Positions 24,900 to 34,215 of a DNA stretch of 64,000 bases are shown here, piece after piece; the first letter of the stretch is position 1, and each line of letters starts with the position of its first letter. The notes under the pieces were generated by a model. It had not been told where the DNA came from and made no database searches. It saw only the letters and a program-made list of their open reading frames with translations. Source of the DNA: Paractinoplanes durhamensis (GTDB lineage Bacteria; Actinomycetota; Actinomycetes; Mycobacteriales; Micromonosporaceae); contig NZ_BOML01000033.1 in NCBI RefSeq assembly GCF_016862175.1, positions 153,160-217,159 of the forward strand. The letters are read 5' to 3'. A program made the position numbers and the translations under genes.

Positions 24900-26108
24900 A
24901 TGATGACGGCGATCACGGCAATGGCAGCGATGGCCCTCGTGGTGCAGGGTGGCGGTGGTCACGAAGTGCTGACCGCGCCGGGCACCGTGACCCGCCCGGT
25001 TCTCTCCGCCGCGGAGGCCCGCCCGTTCACCCCGGAGAACTACTTCCGGTATTCCGGCCTCTACGCCGCCCCCGTCGCCGACCCCTGGCGCCCGAAACCG
25101 ATAGCCACCGGCCGCCCCGACTACCTGGTCGGCGGGCCCGGCCTGGCCACCGTGCAGGAGGCGGTCAACGCCGCCTACCGGGACGGCGGCAGCGCCCGCC
25201 GCTGGATCGGCATCCTGCCCGGCACCTACACCGGCACCGTCCTCATCCCGGCCGGCTCACCGCCGCTGACCATCTTCGGCCTCGGCCGCCCGGCCGACGT
25301 GCGACTGGAGTTCACCGTCGACGCCACCATCACCCCGGCCGCGTGGGGCGCCCTGGTCAACGCCGACGGCCGGTATGCCGAGGGCGACCCGGCCTGGCCG
25401 ATGTTCCAGTCCTGCGCCACCAAGACCAGCGCCACCGCCGGCCTGTGCGCCACCGTGGTCTGGGCGCAGAGCACCGACCTGCAGCTCAAGGGCCTGACCA
25501 TCACGAACACGCTGCTCGACACCGTCGACCGCGGCACCCACCAGGCCCTCGCGCTGCGCACCGACGCCGACCGCACCCAGCTGGAGAACATGCGGCTGAT
25601 CTCCCGGCAGGACACGTTCCTGGCCAACGCCAACGACGTCACCAGCATCGCCCGGGTGTCGGTGCGGGACAGCTACATCGAGGGCGACACCGACTTCGTC
25701 TTCGGCCGCGCCGCCACCGTCTTCGACGGCACCCACTTCCACCTGGTGTCGTCGCGCAAGGCGTCCGGCGGCGTCATCTTCGCGCCGAACACGGCGCCCA
25801 ACTACCCGTACGGTTTCCTGGTCACCCACTCCCGGATCACCGCCGACGCCGGCTACCAGGCGGCCCCGACCGGCTACCTGGGCCGGGGCTGGGACCAGGG
25901 CGCGAGCGCCACCGGCTACCTGCCCGGCGTCACCCCGAACGGCCAGCTGGTGATCCGGGACAGCGCGATCTGCGCCGGCTACAACGAGGTCACCCCGTGG
26001 GCGCCGGCCGCCACCACCGCCCGCCCGTTCACCGCCCGCATCGACGAGGGCCGTGACCTCAACGACGTCAACTACAACCGGCTGTGGGAGGTCCAGGGCA
26101 GAAGCTGA
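24900..26108 (+). CDS. Secreted pectinesterase-family protein (CE8, YbhC-like)
   Basis: A 402-residue protein with an ATG after GAGGAGAACGCG. The short N-terminal hydrophobic stretch (MMTAITAMAAMALVV) may be a signal. The right-handed beta-helix carries CE8 motifs: ISRQDTFLANAND, YIEGDTDFVFGR and GRGWDQG. The DPWRPKPIATGRPDYLV opening and the long insert (WAQSTDLQLKGLTITNT) fit the YbhC-like branch. It is likely to de-esterify pectin. Its 3' end overlaps the convergent lipoprotein gene by 41 bp. Confidence 0.85.
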   Translation: MMTAITAMAAMALVVQGGGGHEVLTAPGTVTRPVLSAAEARPFTPENYFRYSGLYAAPVADPWRPKPIATGRPDYLVGGPGLATVQEAVNAAYRDGGSARRWIGILPGTYTGTVLIPAGSPPLTIFGLGRPADVRLEFTVDATITPAAWGALVNADGRYAEGDPAWPMFQSCATKTSATAGLCATVVWAQSTDLQLKGLTITNTLLDTVDRGTHQALALRTDADRTQLENMRLISRQDTFLANANDVTSIARVSVRDSYIEGDTDFVFGRAATVFDGTHFHLVSSRKASGGVIFAPNTAPNYPYGFLVTHSRITADAGYQAAPTGYLGRGWDQGASATGYLPGVTPNGQLVIRDSAICAGYNEVTPWAPAATTARPFTARIDEGRDLNDVNYNRLWEVQGRS

Positions 26109-27054
26109 GGTCCGCGACCGAGGACGGGGTCAGCCCGGTGACCCCCAACTCGGTGAGGCTGTCGGCGACCCGCTTCTCGTCGAGCCGGCCGAGCGGCTCC
26201 ACGAACGGCTTCATCGCCTCGATCTCCCCGACCGCCGCCGGAATCGCGGCGGTCGGCTCGGCCCGGTTGAGGATCTCGGCCGCCTCCTGCGGATGGTCGA
26301 GGGTGTAGCGCAGACCTTTGAGCGCGGCAGTGGTGAAGCGCTGCACCAGGTCACGGTCGCTGCCGATCAGCCCGGCCTGGGTGACGATGACATTGCCGTA
26401 GAGGTTCTTCAGATACTCGCGGTAGGGCAGCACCACGACCTGCTTCTTCGACGCGGTCTCCAGAGCCTTGCGGCTGAGCAGGAACGTGCTGATCGCGTCG
26501 ACCTGACGCTGCGCCATCAACCCGTTCAGCGCCGTGGTCTGCGTCCCCTGGATCTTGACCGTCGAAGGATCAACACCAGCGAGCTTTGCGTACGCCGGGA
26601 AGAGCACCTCGCTCACCGAGCCCTTCGCCGTCGCGACCGTCTTGCCGGTCAGATCGGTGGGCTTGGTGATGCCGGTGTCGGCCGTCGTCATGATCGAGAC
26701 GAGGGTCTGCTGGTGCACGGCCGCGACCGCCCGCCAGTCGGTGAACTTCCCCTGCCCGGCCAGCAGTTCGGCGCCGGCGAAGTCCATCGCCGCGAACTGC
26801 GCCTGGTTCGACTTGAGCATGGTCAGGTTGGGCACGTTGCCGGCGCCCTTCTGGATGTCGACCTCGATCCCGGCCGCGGCGAAGTACCCCTTGTCCCGGG
26901 CCACCCAGATGAAGGCGTCCCGCCCCACCGCGCCGAACCCGGTCGCGTAGGTGACCGTGTCGGGTGTTGCCGGGGCGGTCCGGGGTTCGTCCTTCGAACA
27001 TCCGGCGGTGATCACGAGCAGGGCGAACGCGGCGGCGGCAGCCTTGAGCCTCAT
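26068..27054 (-). CDS. NMT1/THI5-like ABC-transporter solute-binding lipoprotein (orphan)
   Basis: A 328-residue protein with lipobox VITAGC (Cys19). The mature part has the periplasmic-binding fold of nitrate/taurine/thiamine-precursor binders: FIWVARDKGYFAAAGIEVDI, KSNQAQFAAMDF, DLTGKTVATAKGS, STVKIQGTQTTALNGLMAQRQVDA. These usually work with an SsuB/SsuC-like ATPase and permease, but neither is in the window. The ATG at 27054 begins the signal. It is divergent from the UbiD-like gene (80 bp), which could share an aromatic or heterocyclic substrate, though this is speculation. Confidence 0.85.
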   Translation of the reverse strand: MRLKAAAAAFALLVITAGCSKDEPRTAPATPDTVTYATGFGAVGRDAFIWVARDKGYFAAAGIEVDIQKGAGNVPNLTMLKSNQAQFAAMDFAGAELLAGQGKFTDWRAVAAVHQQTLVSIMTTADTGITKPTDLTGKTVATAKGSVSEVLFPAYAKLAGVDPSTVKIQGTQTTALNGLMAQRQVDAISTFLLSRKALETASKKQVVVLPYREYLKNLYGNVIVTQAGLIGSDRDLVQRFTTAALKGLRYTLDHPQEAAEILNRAEPTAAIPAAVGEIEAMKPFVEPLGRLDEKRVADSLTELGVTGLTPSSVADLSFCPGPPTAGCS

Positions 27055-27134
27055 GGGCGGATGGTCCGCCGACCGGCCGTCGTCCGCGACCCCATCCATC
27101 GGTCGCTGTCATTTGATGCGAATATCGTGTGTCC

Positions 27135-28574
27135 ATGAAGGACGAATCGGAGCCGTTGCTCAGCCTGCGAACCTTCCTGACCGAGGTCGGCGACGTCCGC
27201 GACGTGCGCGGCGCCCACTGGGATCTGGAGCTGGGCGCGATCGCCGAGCTCAGCTATCGGATGCCGCAGCCGCCGGCGCTGCTGTTCGCCGACATCCTCG
27301 GCTACCCGAGCGGACGCGTGCTGACCGGCAGCACCGGTTCGGCCCGCCGCCTCGGCCTGACCCTGCGGCTCGGCGCCGACCACACCGACGAGTCACTGGT
27401 CGCCGCGTTGCGCGGCAAGCCGGCGCAGTGGGCGGCCGCGGCCAAGGACTTCCCGATCCGGCCGGTGACCGACGCTCCGCTGCTGGCCAACGAGGTCACC
27501 GGCGATCGGATCAACCTGCTCGACTTCCCGGTGCCGCGCTGGCATGAGCACGACGGCGGCCGGTTCATCGGTACCGGTTGCCTGGTCGTCACCAGCGACC
27601 CGGAGACCGGCGTGCACAACGGCGGCTGCTACCGGATGGAGGTGCAGGACGAGGGCCGGGCGGTGACCATCGCCGCGGTTCCCGGCAAGCACGGCGCCCA
27701 GCACATCGCCGCCTGGTTCGCGGCGCACGGCCGGGCACCGGTCACGGTGTCCTTCGGCCACGACCCGCTGCTGCTCGCGCTGGGCGGGACGGAGGTGCCG
27801 ACCGGCATCTCCGAGCTGGAGTACGCGGGGGCGGTCGCCGGCGAGCGCATCCCGGTCGTGCTCGCCCCGGACACCGGGTTGCCCATCCCGGCCGGCAGCG
27901 AGCTCGCCGTCGAGGGCTGGCTGCGTCCCGGGCAGACCGCCGAGGAGGGACCGTTCGGGGAGTGGACCGGCTACTACTCGGGCGCCCGTCGCGAGGACCT
28001 GTGCCTGGAGATCACCCGGCTGTACCACCGGGACGACCCGATCCTGCTCGGCGCCCCGCCCGGCCGCCCGCCGCACGACTACTCCTACATGCGGACCGTG
28101 CTCAAGTCCGCGATGATCCACGACGAACTGGTCGCGACCGGCGTGCCCGGCATCGTGAAGGCGTGGGCGCACGAGGCCGGCGGCGGCCGCCTCTTCGTCG
28201 GCGTCGCGATCGAGCAGAAGTACGCCGGTCACGCCCGCCAGGTCGGCCACCTCACCGCGCAGCTGCCGGCCGCCGCCTACATGAACCGCTACGTGGTCGT
28301 GGTCGACCAGGACATCGACCCGGCCGACCTCGACCAGCTGGTCTGGGCGATCTCCACCCGCACCGACCCGGCCGACGACATCGAGGTGCAGCGCCGCACC
28401 CGGGGCAGCCGGCTCGACCCGATGCTGCCCGCGGGTGCCGCGCCGTTCAACAGCCGCGCGGTGATCGACGCCTGCCGCCCGTGGGAGCGGCTCGGCTCGT
28501 TCCCCCGGGTGGCCGAGAGCGACCCGGCCTACCTGGCCGGGGTGCGCGGTCGCTGGGCGAGCGTTCTGGGCTGA
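27135..28574 (+). CDS. UbiD-family (prenyl-FMN-dependent) decarboxylase
   Basis: A protein of about 479 residues. Family features include NLLDFPVPRWHEHDGGRFIGTG, EFxxGA-type region YAGAVAGERIPVV, and GPFGEWTGYYS, with DYSYMRTVLKSAMIHDEL further on. UbiD enzymes reversibly decarboxylate aromatic or alpha,beta-unsaturated acids with prenylated FMN, made by a UbiX that is not in this window. The start is set at the ATG; an in-frame GTG lies 6 bp upstream and no ribosome site is clear. It overlaps the convergent VWA gene by 46 bp. Confidence 0.88.
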   Translation: MKDESEPLLSLRTFLTEVGDVRDVRGAHWDLELGAIAELSYRMPQPPALLFADILGYPSGRVLTGSTGSARRLGLTLRLGADHTDESLVAALRGKPAQWAAAAKDFPIRPVTDAPLLANEVTGDRINLLDFPVPRWHEHDGGRFIGTGCLVVTSDPETGVHNGGCYRMEVQDEGRAVTIAAVPGKHGAQHIAAWFAAHGRAPVTVSFGHDPLLLALGGTEVPTGISELEYAGAVAGERIPVVLAPDTGLPIPAGSELAVEGWLRPGQTAEEGPFGEWTGYYSGARREDLCLEITRLYHRDDPILLGAPPGRPPHDYSYMRTVLKSAMIHDELVATGVPGIVKAWAHEAGGGRLFVGVAIEQKYAGHARQVGHLTAQLPAAAYMNRYVVVVDQDIDPADLDQLVWAISTRTDPADDIEVQRRTRGSRLDPMLPAGAAPFNSRAVIDACRPWERLGSFPRVAESDPAYLAGVRGRWASVLG

Positions 28575-29635
28575 CCCGGCAGCCCGGGGCCTCGGTTCCA
28601 CCACAGCGACAGCCCGACGCCGGTGACCGCGAGCAGGAAGCCGACCAGCACGAACCAGACGGTGATCTCGACGTTCTGCTTGTGCAGGCCGATCTCCTTG
28701 GGCAGGTCACCGAGCACGTCGACGAGCTGGTCGGCGTCCTCGGCCCGGAAGTAGCGGCCACCGGTGGTGTCCGCGACCTGCTGCAGCGCGTCCTCGTCGA
28801 TCTGCTGGTTACGGCCGCCACCGCCGCGGCCGTTGTTGAAGCCGCCGCCCCCGCCCATCCACGAGTCGCCGCTGACCTGGTTGGCCGAGCAGACCATCGG
28901 GGCCGGGGTGGTGGTGCCGAAGCCGATCGTGAAGACCCGCACCTTCCGGGCCGCCGCCTGCTCGGCCGCGGTGACCGGATCGACGCCGGTGGTGTTGGAA
29001 CCGTCGGTGAGCACCACGATGGTGTCCGGCTGGTAGTCACCGAGCGTGTTCGGCGCGGCGTCGCCGAGGTCGACCCCGGTCGCCGCCACGTTCGGGTTGT
29101 GTTCGGCGATCGCGTCGATCGAGGTGAGGATGGCCTGGCCGATCGCGGTGCCGCGGGCCGTCTTGAGATTGTCGATCGCCTGGATCAGCGCGTCCTTGTC
29201 GGTGGTCGGCGCCACCAGCAGGCCGGCGATGCCGGAGAAGGCGACCAGGCCGATCTGGGTGCCGTCGCTCTGCGCCTTGACGAAGTCGCGGGCGGCGTCG
29301 GTGGCCACCGTCATCCGGTTGGGCGAGACGTCGGTGCTGCACATCGAGCCGGAGACGTCGATGGCGAGCAGGATCGAGGTGTCGTTGGACGGCACCGCGA
29401 TCGACGCCTGCGGCCGGGTGATGCCGCCGGCCAGCACGATCAGCGCGGCCAGGAACAGCCAGACCGGGATGCGCCGGCGCCAGGCGCTGCGGCCGGGGAT
29501 CGCGGCCCGGATCAGCGCGACACTCGAGACGGTGATCGCGGAGCGTTTCCGCCGCCGGTTCATCCAATAGCGCACCGCCAGAAGCATCGGCGTGATTAGC
29601 AGGCCCAGAAGCGCCCACGGCCAGCTGAGCGACAT
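28529..29635 (-). CDS. VWA-domain membrane protein (BatA-like), last gene of the MoxR operon
   Basis: A 368-residue protein: two N-terminal TM helices (LLGLLITPMLLAVRYWM and VWLFLAALIVLAGG), a VWA domain with metal-site motif DVSGSM and the strand VVLTDGSNTTG, and a C-terminal TM helix (VWFVLVGFLLAVTGVGLSLWW). A Gly/Asn-rich insert (MGGGGGFNNGRGGGG) interrupts the VWA domain. It probably displays a metal-dependent adhesion surface outside the membrane as part of a MoxR chaperone system. The ATG shares a base with the stop of the preceding VWA gene. Confidence 0.9.
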   Translation of the reverse strand: MSLSWPWALLGLLITPMLLAVRYWMNRRRKRSAITVSSVALIRAAIPGRSAWRRRIPVWLFLAALIVLAGGITRPQASIAVPSNDTSILLAIDVSGSMCSTDVSPNRMTVATDAARDFVKAQSDGTQIGLVAFSGIAGLLVAPTTDKDALIQAIDNLKTARGTAIGQAILTSIDAIAEHNPNVAATGVDLGDAAPNTLGDYQPDTIVVLTDGSNTTGVDPVTAAEQAAARKVRVFTIGFGTTTPAPMVCSANQVSGDSWMGGGGGFNNGRGGGGRNQQIDEDALQQVADTTGGRYFRAEDADQLVDVLGDLPKEIGLHKQNVEITVWFVLVGFLLAVTGVGLSLWWNRGPGLPGQPRTLAQRPRTPAR

Positions 29636-30615
29636 CAGACGATCCTTCCGTGCCAGCGGGTGCCGAGCAGCGCGCCGAGGGAGAGCAGCAGCAGGGCGGC
29701 GGCGGCGAACGGCGCGGTCAACTCGAGCGGTTCCTTCTTGGTGGTCAGCCGCAGGTCGATCGAGTCGGTGGTGTCGGCGAGCGCGGCCGCATCCCCGGCG
29801 GCGTGGTACGCCCCGCCGGTGACCTGGGCGATCGAGGTCAGCGCGGCCTCGTCCATGGTGGCCGCCAGCTGGAAGCCGTCCACCTCGACGGTGCCGCCCT
29901 TGGCGGTGCCGACGCCGACGGTCTGGATCCGGACCCCGGCCGCCGCGGCGAGTTCGGCCGCCGCCTCGGCGTCCGGGCCGCCGGTGTCGGCCCCGTCGGA
30001 GAAGACCACGATCGTCGCCGACGGCCAGTAGCCGAGGTCGGGGGCCGCGCCGCCGTCGGCGGTCGGGAGCGCCACCGGCTTGCCGGTGATGGTGCCGAGG
30101 GCGACCAGGATGGCCTGGCCGAGCGAGGTGCCGCCGCCGGGCGTGGCCCGGTTGATCGCGGCCTGCGCCAGCGCGTGGTCGTCGGTCGGCGCCTGGGTGA
30201 GCAGCGCCTGGTCGCCGAAGACGACGACGCCGACGTCCACCGAGTCGGGCTGCTCGTCGACGAAACCGACCGCCGCCTTCTGGGCCGCGCTGAGCCGGGT
30301 CGGCTGCACGTCGGTGGCCTTCATGCTGTTGGAGATGTCGAATGCCAGCAGCACGGTGCCGGCCACCCGCGGCACGGCCACCTCGGCCTGCGGCCGGGCC
30401 AGGCCGATGAGCATGATCGGCAGGGCGGCGAGCAGCAGCGCGTAGGGCAGGTGCCGGCGGATCGCGGCCCGCCGGCCGGAACCGCCGGCCAGCGCGCCGA
30501 AGCCGGCCGCGGTGAGGGCGGCGGTGCGGCGGCGCTGCAACAGGACGTATCCGGCGACGGCCGCCCCGGTGATCAGGACGGCGACCGCCAGCAGCAGGGG
30601 GTAGAGGAAGCTCAT
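29635..30615 (-). CDS. VWA-domain membrane protein (BatB-like)
   Basis: A 326-residue protein. The N-terminal MSFLYPLLLAVAVLITGAAV helix and a second helix (YALLLAALPIMLIGLA) are followed by a VWA domain with DISNSM metal site, VVVFGDQALLTQAP and IVVFSDGADTGG, then a C-terminal helix (APFAAAALLLLSLGALLG). The start is fixed by a 4-bp overlap (ATGA) with the DUF58 gene. A long in-frame upstream extension is an antisense-type artefact. Paralogue of the following gene. Confidence 0.9.
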   Translation of the reverse strand: MSFLYPLLLAVAVLITGAAVAGYVLLQRRRTAALTAAGFGALAGGSGRRAAIRRHLPYALLLAALPIMLIGLARPQAEVAVPRVAGTVLLAFDISNSMKATDVQPTRLSAAQKAAVGFVDEQPDSVDVGVVVFGDQALLTQAPTDDHALAQAAINRATPGGGTSLGQAILVALGTITGKPVALPTADGGAAPDLGYWPSATIVVFSDGADTGGPDAEAAAELAAAAGVRIQTVGVGTAKGGTVEVDGFQLAATMDEAALTSIAQVTGGAYHAAGDAAALADTTDSIDLRLTTKKEPLELTAPFAAAALLLLSLGALLGTRWHGRIV

Positions 30616-31499
30616 CGGCGTACCCGTCCCGAGCGCCGGACCAGGGCCACGAGCGCGGCCAGCATGTCCTGGTCGGTGGTGATCCGGTGGGCGTCCACGC
30701 CGGCCCGCCGCATCCCCTCGGCCAGCTCGGTCTCGCGCGCGTCGACCTGGGCGGAGAGCCGGCCGCGCAGCAGCGGGTCGCTCGTGTCGACCAGCAGTTG
30801 CTCGCCGGTCTCGGCGTCCTCGACCAGGATCAGGCCGAGGTCGGGCAGGTCGAGCTCGGCCGGGTCGACGACCCGGATCACCACGACCTCGTGCCGGTGG
30901 GTGAGCATGCCGAGCGGCCGCTCCCAGCCGGGATCGCTGATGAAGTCGGACATCACGAAGATCAGGCTGCGCCGCCGGGAGGTGGTGGTGGCGGCCAGGT
31001 GCAGCATCTTCGACAGGTCGGTCGTGCTGCCCTTCTTGCCGGCTTTGACCGGCCGGAGCAGCTCGCGGGTGATCCGCAGGATCTGGTCGCGCCCGGTGCG
31101 CGGCGGGATCACCAGGTGGCTGTCGTTGTCGAAGAGGATGGCACCGACCCGGTTGCCGCCCTGCGACACCACCCGGCCCAGGCTCACGGCGAGCTCGGTG
31201 GCGGTGGATTCCTTGCCGGCGTCCCGGCCGAACCGCATCGAGGCGGACCGGTCGATGACCAGCCAGGCGGTCATCTCCCGGTCCTCGGTGTACTGCCGGA
31301 CGAACGGCTCGTCGAGCCGGGCCGTCACGTTCCAGTCGATGTGCCGGACGTCGTCCTCGGGCGAGTAGATCCGCAGGTCGGTGAAGTCGAGGCCGGTGCC
31401 GTGCCACACCGTGCGGTAGGCACCCTGCAGCCGCCCGTCGAGGCGGCGGCCGAGCCGCCACTCCAGGCGCCGCAGCAGGCGGTCCGGGGTGGTGGTCAC
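30612..31499 (-). CDS. DUF58-domain protein of the MoxR operon
   Basis: A 295-residue cytoplasmic protein. DFTDLRIYSPEDDVRHIDWNVTARLDEPFVRQYTEDRE contains the conserved DUF58 block DVRHIDWN. A VWA-like fold follows (AWLVIDRSASMRFG, SLIFVMSDFISDPGWE). It is the usual partner between MoxR and the membrane VWA proteins. GTG start 1 bp after the MoxR stop. Confidence 0.92.
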   Translation of the reverse strand: MTTTPDRLLRRLEWRLGRRLDGRLQGAYRTVWHGTGLDFTDLRIYSPEDDVRHIDWNVTARLDEPFVRQYTEDREMTAWLVIDRSASMRFGRDAGKESTATELAVSLGRVVSQGGNRVGAILFDNDSHLVIPPRTGRDQILRITRELLRPVKAGKKGSTTDLSKMLHLAATTTSRRRSLIFVMSDFISDPGWERPLGMLTHRHEVVVIRVVDPAELDLPDLGLILVEDAETGEQLLVDTSDPLLRGRLSAQVDARETELAEGMRRAGVDAHRITTDQDMLAALVALVRRSGRVRR

Positions 31500-31500
31500 C

Positions 31501-32499
31501 TCAGCGGCCCCGGCCGGCGGGCTCCGGGATCGCCAGGTTGGCCAGGATCTTCTGCAGGATCACGTCCGGGGTGACCTCGTCGGAGAGCGCCTCGTAGGAC
31601 AGCACGAGGCGGTGCCGCAGCACGTCGAGGGACAGGTCGGTGAGGTCCTCCGGCACCACATACTCCCGGCCCCTGATGAAGGCGAGCGCCCGGGCGGCCA
31701 GCACCAGGCTGATCGACGACCGCGGGCTGGCCCCGAAGGTGACGTAGCGGGCCAGGTCGGTGAGGCCGATCCGGGCCGGCTCGCGGGTGGCGTGCGCGAG
31801 TTGCACGGCGAACTCGATCAGCGACGGATCGACGTACACCTGATCTGCCTGTTGTTGCAGTTGAACCAGGGTTTCCGGGTCGATGATCCGGTGGATGACC
31901 GCGGCCGGGGCGAGCGACCGCTCGACCACCACGAATTCCTCGGTGACGCTCGGGTACCCGACCAGGACCTTCATCATGAAACGGTCGACCTGCGCCTCGG
32001 GCAGCGGGTAGACGCCCTCGTTCTCGATCGGGTTCTGGGTCGCCATCACCAGGAACGGGTTGGGCAGCTTGTGGGTCTCCCGGCCGATGGTGACCTGCCG
32101 CTCCTGCATGGTCTCCAGCAGCGCGCTCTGCACCTTGGCCGGCGCCCGGTTGATCTCGTCGGCCAGTAGCAGGTTGGTGAAGACCGGCCCGAGCTGCACC
32201 CGGAACTCGCCGGTCGGCTGGTGGTAGACGCGGGTGCCGACGATGTCGGCCGGCACCAGGTCGGGGGTGAACTGCACCCGGTGGAACTCGCCGCCGATCG
32301 CCTCGGCGAGGGACTTCACGGCGAGCGTCTTGGCCAGCCCGGGCACGCCCTCGACCAGGATGTGGCCGCGGGCGAGCAGCGCCACGATCAGCCGCTCCAG
32401 CAGCACGTCCTGGCCCACGATGGTCTTCTTGACCTCGTAGAGCACCTTCTCGATCGGGCCGGCGGACGCGGCCGGAACCGCGGCGTCGTTCCAACTCAC
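31501..32499 (-). CDS. MoxR-family AAA+ ATPase
   Basis: A 332-residue protein with Walker A GVPGLAKT, Walker B LLLADEINRAP, MATQNPIENEGVYPLPEAQ (sensor region) and an arginine-finger segment (VDRFMMKV). MoxR proteins act as chaperones that insert metals or mature VWA-domain partners; the three downstream genes here are those partners. First gene of a tight four-gene operon (gaps of 1 bp or overlaps). Confidence 0.94.
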   Translation of the reverse strand: MSWNDAAVPAASAGPIEKVLYEVKKTIVGQDVLLERLIVALLARGHILVEGVPGLAKTLAVKSLAEAIGGEFHRVQFTPDLVPADIVGTRVYHQPTGEFRVQLGPVFTNLLLADEINRAPAKVQSALLETMQERQVTIGRETHKLPNPFLVMATQNPIENEGVYPLPEAQVDRFMMKVLVGYPSVTEEFVVVERSLAPAAVIHRIIDPETLVQLQQQADQVYVDPSLIEFAVQLAHATREPARIGLTDLARYVTFGASPRSSISLVLAARALAFIRGREYVVPEDLTDLSLDVLRHRLVLSYEALSDEVTPDVILQKILANLAIPEPAGRGR

Positions 32500-32516
32500 G
32501 CGCTTCTCCTAAATTC

Positions 32517-33389
32517 TCACAGTGGCGGCGTCTGGCCGTCGCCCTGGCCGGCGCCGAGCGCGGCGCCGATCGGGACGGCGAAACCGATGCCGATGAAGGT
32601 GCCGGCGTCGGTCGGGTTGGCCAGCGCCACCACGATGCCGGCGACCTGGCCGCGGTCGTTGATCAGCGGGCCGCCCGAGCTGCCCGGGTTGACCGCCGCG
32701 TCGAACTGGATGAGCCCGGCGATGTCGGCGCCCTTCTCGCGGGTCATCGTCCGGTCGAGGCCGGAGACGACGCCGCTGGTGGTGCTCGCGGTCAGCCCGA
32801 GCGGGTTGCCGATCGCCACCACGTCGTCGCCGACCTGCAGGCCGCCGCCGAGGGTGGCCGGGACCAGGGTCTCCGGCAGTTTCGCCGGGGTGAGGGTGGC
32901 GATGTCCTGGGCGTCGTCGGCGCTCGCGACCTGGGCGGCCGAGGTGGTGCCGTCGGCATAGGTGATCTTGATGGCGACCGCGCCGTCGATGACGTGCGCG
33001 GCGGTGAGGATGGTGCCGTCGGCGTTCGCGATCACGCCGGTGCCGGTGGACGACTCGGCCATGCTCTTGGCGCCGGCCGCGGTGCCGGTCTTGCCGGTCG
33101 AGGTGATCCGGACGACCGAGGGCAGCACGGTCTGATAGGTCTCGGCCACGGTCAGTGGCCCGTCCGATGCGGAGGGTGAGGCTTTCGGCTGGGCCGCGGT
33201 CGGTGCCGGGTCGTCGCCGGAGCCGCGGAAGACCACCAGGCCGGTGATCACCACAGCCCACACGGCAAGCGCCCCGACCAGCAGCTTGCGCCGCACGGCC
33301 GGGCCGGGCGTCGTCCAGCGGCGCTGCGGCGGGTCCGGCTCGGGCGGCGGCCCTGGACCGTCGCCCTGCACCGTAATCACAGGCTGCAT
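32517..33389 (-). CDS. Membrane-anchored HtrA-like serine protease without PDZ domain
   Basis: A 290-residue protein with a Pro-rich cytoplasmic N-terminus, one TM helix (KLLVGALAVWAVVITGLVVF) and an S1C trypsin-like domain with His in LTAAHVID, Asp in ADDAQDIATL and Ser in NPGSSGGPL. GNPLGLTASTTSGVVSGLDR is the classical HtrA stretch. No PDZ domain follows. ATG at 33389; ten upstream codons are open. It lies 17 bp upstream of moxR and may belong to the same surface-quality-control operon. Confidence 0.9.
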   Translation of the reverse strand: MQPVITVQGDGPGPPPEPDPPQRRWTTPGPAVRRKLLVGALAVWAVVITGLVVFRGSGDDPAPTAAQPKASPSASDGPLTVAETYQTVLPSVVRITSTGKTGTAAGAKSMAESSTGTGVIANADGTILTAAHVIDGAVAIKITYADGTTSAAQVASADDAQDIATLTPAKLPETLVPATLGGGLQVGDDVVAIGNPLGLTASTTSGVVSGLDRTMTREKGADIAGLIQFDAAVNPGSSGGPLINDRGQVAGIVVALANPTDAGTFIGIGFAVPIGAALGAGQGDGQTPPL

Positions 33390-33456
33390 TTCTCGACTGT
33401 AGGAGCGGTTTCTCAAAGTTGGTTGAGAGTCACCTACGAATTCCTGTGCCTGCGGA

Positions 33457-34215
33457 TCAGGTCAAACGCCGATAACGTCGCACCGCGAGCGGCATGAACA
33501 CGGTGAGTAACGCCAGTGGCCAGATCACCGCCGGCCACCACGAGCCGCCCTCGCCCGGATTGCCGAACAGCTCGCGGGTCGCGGCGGCGGTCGCCGACAG
33601 TGGGTTCCACTCGGCGATCGTGCCGAGCCAGCCCGGCATCGTCTCCGGCGCGGTGAAGACGCTGGAGAGGAAGGCCAGCGGCCAGACCAGGATCTGCACC
33701 GCCATCAGCATCTCCGGCTTGCCGGCCACCAGCGCGAGCCAGACGCCGAACCAGAGCAGCGCATACCGCAACAGGAGCAGCAGTCCCACCGCCAGCAGGG
33801 CGTTTGTCCAGCCGTGGTGCCAGCGCCAGCCGACCGCCAGGCCGCAGGCGATCAGCACGACCAGGCCGGCCGCGGCGTACAGCATGTCGGCGACGGTGCG
33901 CCCGGTGAGCACCGACGCCGCCGAGATCGGCATGGTGCGGAACCGGTCGGTGACGCCCTTCCCGGCGTCCGAGCTCACCGCGGTGAACGTGCTCTCCAGC
34001 CCGAACGCCATGGTCAGCACGAAGATCCCGGGCAGCAGGAACTCGCGGTAGTCGCCGCCGCCCGGCACCTGCATGGCACCGCCGAACAGGTAGGCGAACA
34101 TGAGCAGGATCATCACCGGGAAGAGCAGACCGATCGCGAGCTGGGCCGGTTGGTTGCGCCACTGCAGCAGCGTCCGCCGGGTGAGGGTCCAGCTGTCCAT
34201 TGCGTACGCCGTCAC
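33457..34215 (-). CDS. ABC-2 type (DrrB-like) export permease
   Basis: A 252-residue membrane protein with six predicted TM helices (for example LAIGLLFPVMILLMFAYLF, FVLTMAFGLESTF, LLAVGLLLLLRYALLWFG). The conserved EWNPLSATAAATRELFG box is characteristic of daunorubicin-resistance-type permeases. The GTG start overlaps the stop of a 30-codon ORF by 4 bp, and its AAGGAGG ribosome site lies inside that ORF. Works with the ATPase encoded just upstream. Confidence 0.92.
   Translation of the reverse strand: MTAYAMDSWTLTRRTLLQWRNQPAQLAIGLLFPVMILLMFAYLFGGAMQVPGGGDYREFLLPGIFVLTMAFGLESTFTAVSSDAGKGVTDRFRTMPISAASVLTGRTVADMLYAAAGLVVLIACGLAVGWRWHHGWTNALLAVGLLLLLRYALLWFGVWLALVAGKPEMLMAVQILVWPLAFLSSVFTAPETMPGWLGTIAEWNPLSATAAATRELFGNPGEGGSWWPAVIWPLALLTVFMPLAVRRYRRLT

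Noticed and set aside
24705..24962. Small His/Arg-rich minus-strand ORF upstream of the second pectinesterase gene
   Set aside because: No ribosome site and low-complexity content; the region is better read as divergent promoters.
29635..31461. A single 608-codon VWA protein
   Set aside because: The upstream half is an out-of-frame shadow of the DUF58 gene; the true start at 30615 overlaps that gene by ATGA.
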